Source: Magnetovibrio sp.
GTDB lineage: Bacteria > Pseudomonadota > Alphaproteobacteria > Rhodospirillales > Magnetovibrionaceae
Reading direction: 5' to 3'
Assembly (NCBI GenBank): GCA_028281525.1
Contig: JANQJR010000059.1
Coordinates: 1 to 61,658 of the forward strand
Length of the DNA: 61,658 nucleotides
Shown here piece by piece: positions 61,483 to 61,658 of this stretch. The notes under the pieces were generated by a model, which saw only the letters and a program-made list of their open reading frames with translations, was not told where the DNA came from and ran no database searches. A program made the position numbers and the translations under genes. Position 1 is the first letter of the stretch. Every line of letters starts with the position of its first letter.

Positions 61483-61658
61483 TCAGCGTGAACGCGCCAA
61501 AACGTTTATGCCCGAAGCGACGACGTTGAACGATGCTTCGTTGAGTTTTTTGGGCAGTAACCGCTCCAACCCCTTCAGGGCCGGAGTGAGGAGCGGCACG
61601 GGAAACTGTGCAAAGTGGGCGATGATGTAACGGGTGCTGAGAACCTTGCGCCCGGGCG
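61483..61658 (-). CDS. C-terminal end of a probable class I methyltransferase (partial)
   Basis: A minus-strand frame is open from the right edge to a TGA (complement of 61483-61485). Its 58 residues, KVLSTRYIIAHFAQFPVP near the start and SFNVVASGINVLARSR at the end, look like the last strands of a small-molecule SAM methyltransferase. The identification rests on a short end only, and the gene is convergent with manC, 14 bases away. Confidence 0.4.
   Translation of the reverse strand, partial: PGRKVLSTRYIIAHFAQFPVPLLTPALKGLERLLPKKLNEASFNVVASGINVLARSR

Overview
The window looks like an alphaproteobacterial chromosome, most likely of the Rhodospirillales type. This rests on lineage-typical genes: gapR (DUF2312), UPF0262, DUF3126, a DUF6489-like protein, a short-form HisG, and the block murA-hisG-hisD-UPF0262-phosphatase-infA-maf-rng-yacG-tRNA-Phe. 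Three Gly/Tyr-rich proteins resembling sulfur globule envelope proteins hint at a sulfur-storing relative. That lifestyle is an inference, not something the sequence proves. No 16S rRNA gene is present, so the genus is not assigned.

Layout. 1-5147 (minus): an aa3-type oxidase operon, coxC-SCO-coxB-coxA, with a terminator, then a small membrane protein, a DUF420 protein and the start of a cbb3-like subunit I homologue. 5576-12395 (plus): a fused RsbU/RsbW-type phosphatase-kinase, a STAS protein, an Mla-type lipid ABC transporter (permease, ATPase, MCE protein, lipoprotein) and an rRNA methyltransferase. 12569-16139: a divergent PEP-carboxylase-like protein and a CBS-pair protein. 16366-18545: an island-like stretch with a peptidoglycan-binding/cytochrome c fusion next to an IS3-type transposase remnant. 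18567-23018: elbB, gapR, a YbdK-type ligase, an N-formylglutamate amidohydrolase, a DMT exporter and a small exported protein with a CRP/FNR-like site. 23278-25283: two sulfur-globule-like genes, one fused to a helix-hairpin-helix and a histone-H1-like tail. 25639-28626: a divergent lysine-catabolism pair separated by a MITE-like element. 28592-31542: a PAS histidine kinase, tRNA-Thr and a beta-carbonic anhydrase.

31924-39389 is the conserved housekeeping block, ending in tRNA-Phe. 39462-45903 holds a TPR protein, a THUMP methyltransferase, a PDC sensor protein and a LysR/UspA/TauE group. 46185-49680 holds the third sulfur-globule-like protein, a second PAS histidine kinase and a thioredoxin. 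49752-55872 holds glycosyltransferases, an OmpA/TPR lipoprotein, NnrS, a PAS protein and a CheY-like regulator. 55953-61658 holds a PseC-type aminotransferase, ArfB, and the start of a glycan locus (winged-helix regulator, RfaH/NusG paralogue, ManC-type enzyme, end of a putative methyltransferase).

The most unusual items are the HhH/H1-like/membrane/sulfur-globule fusion, the peptidoglycan-binding cytochrome c, the coupling of an Rsb-type partner-switch module to Mla genes, the PEPC-like protein with altered catalytic loops, the MITE with CTAG duplications, and a short GGGCCC-rich motif that recurs on stop codons.
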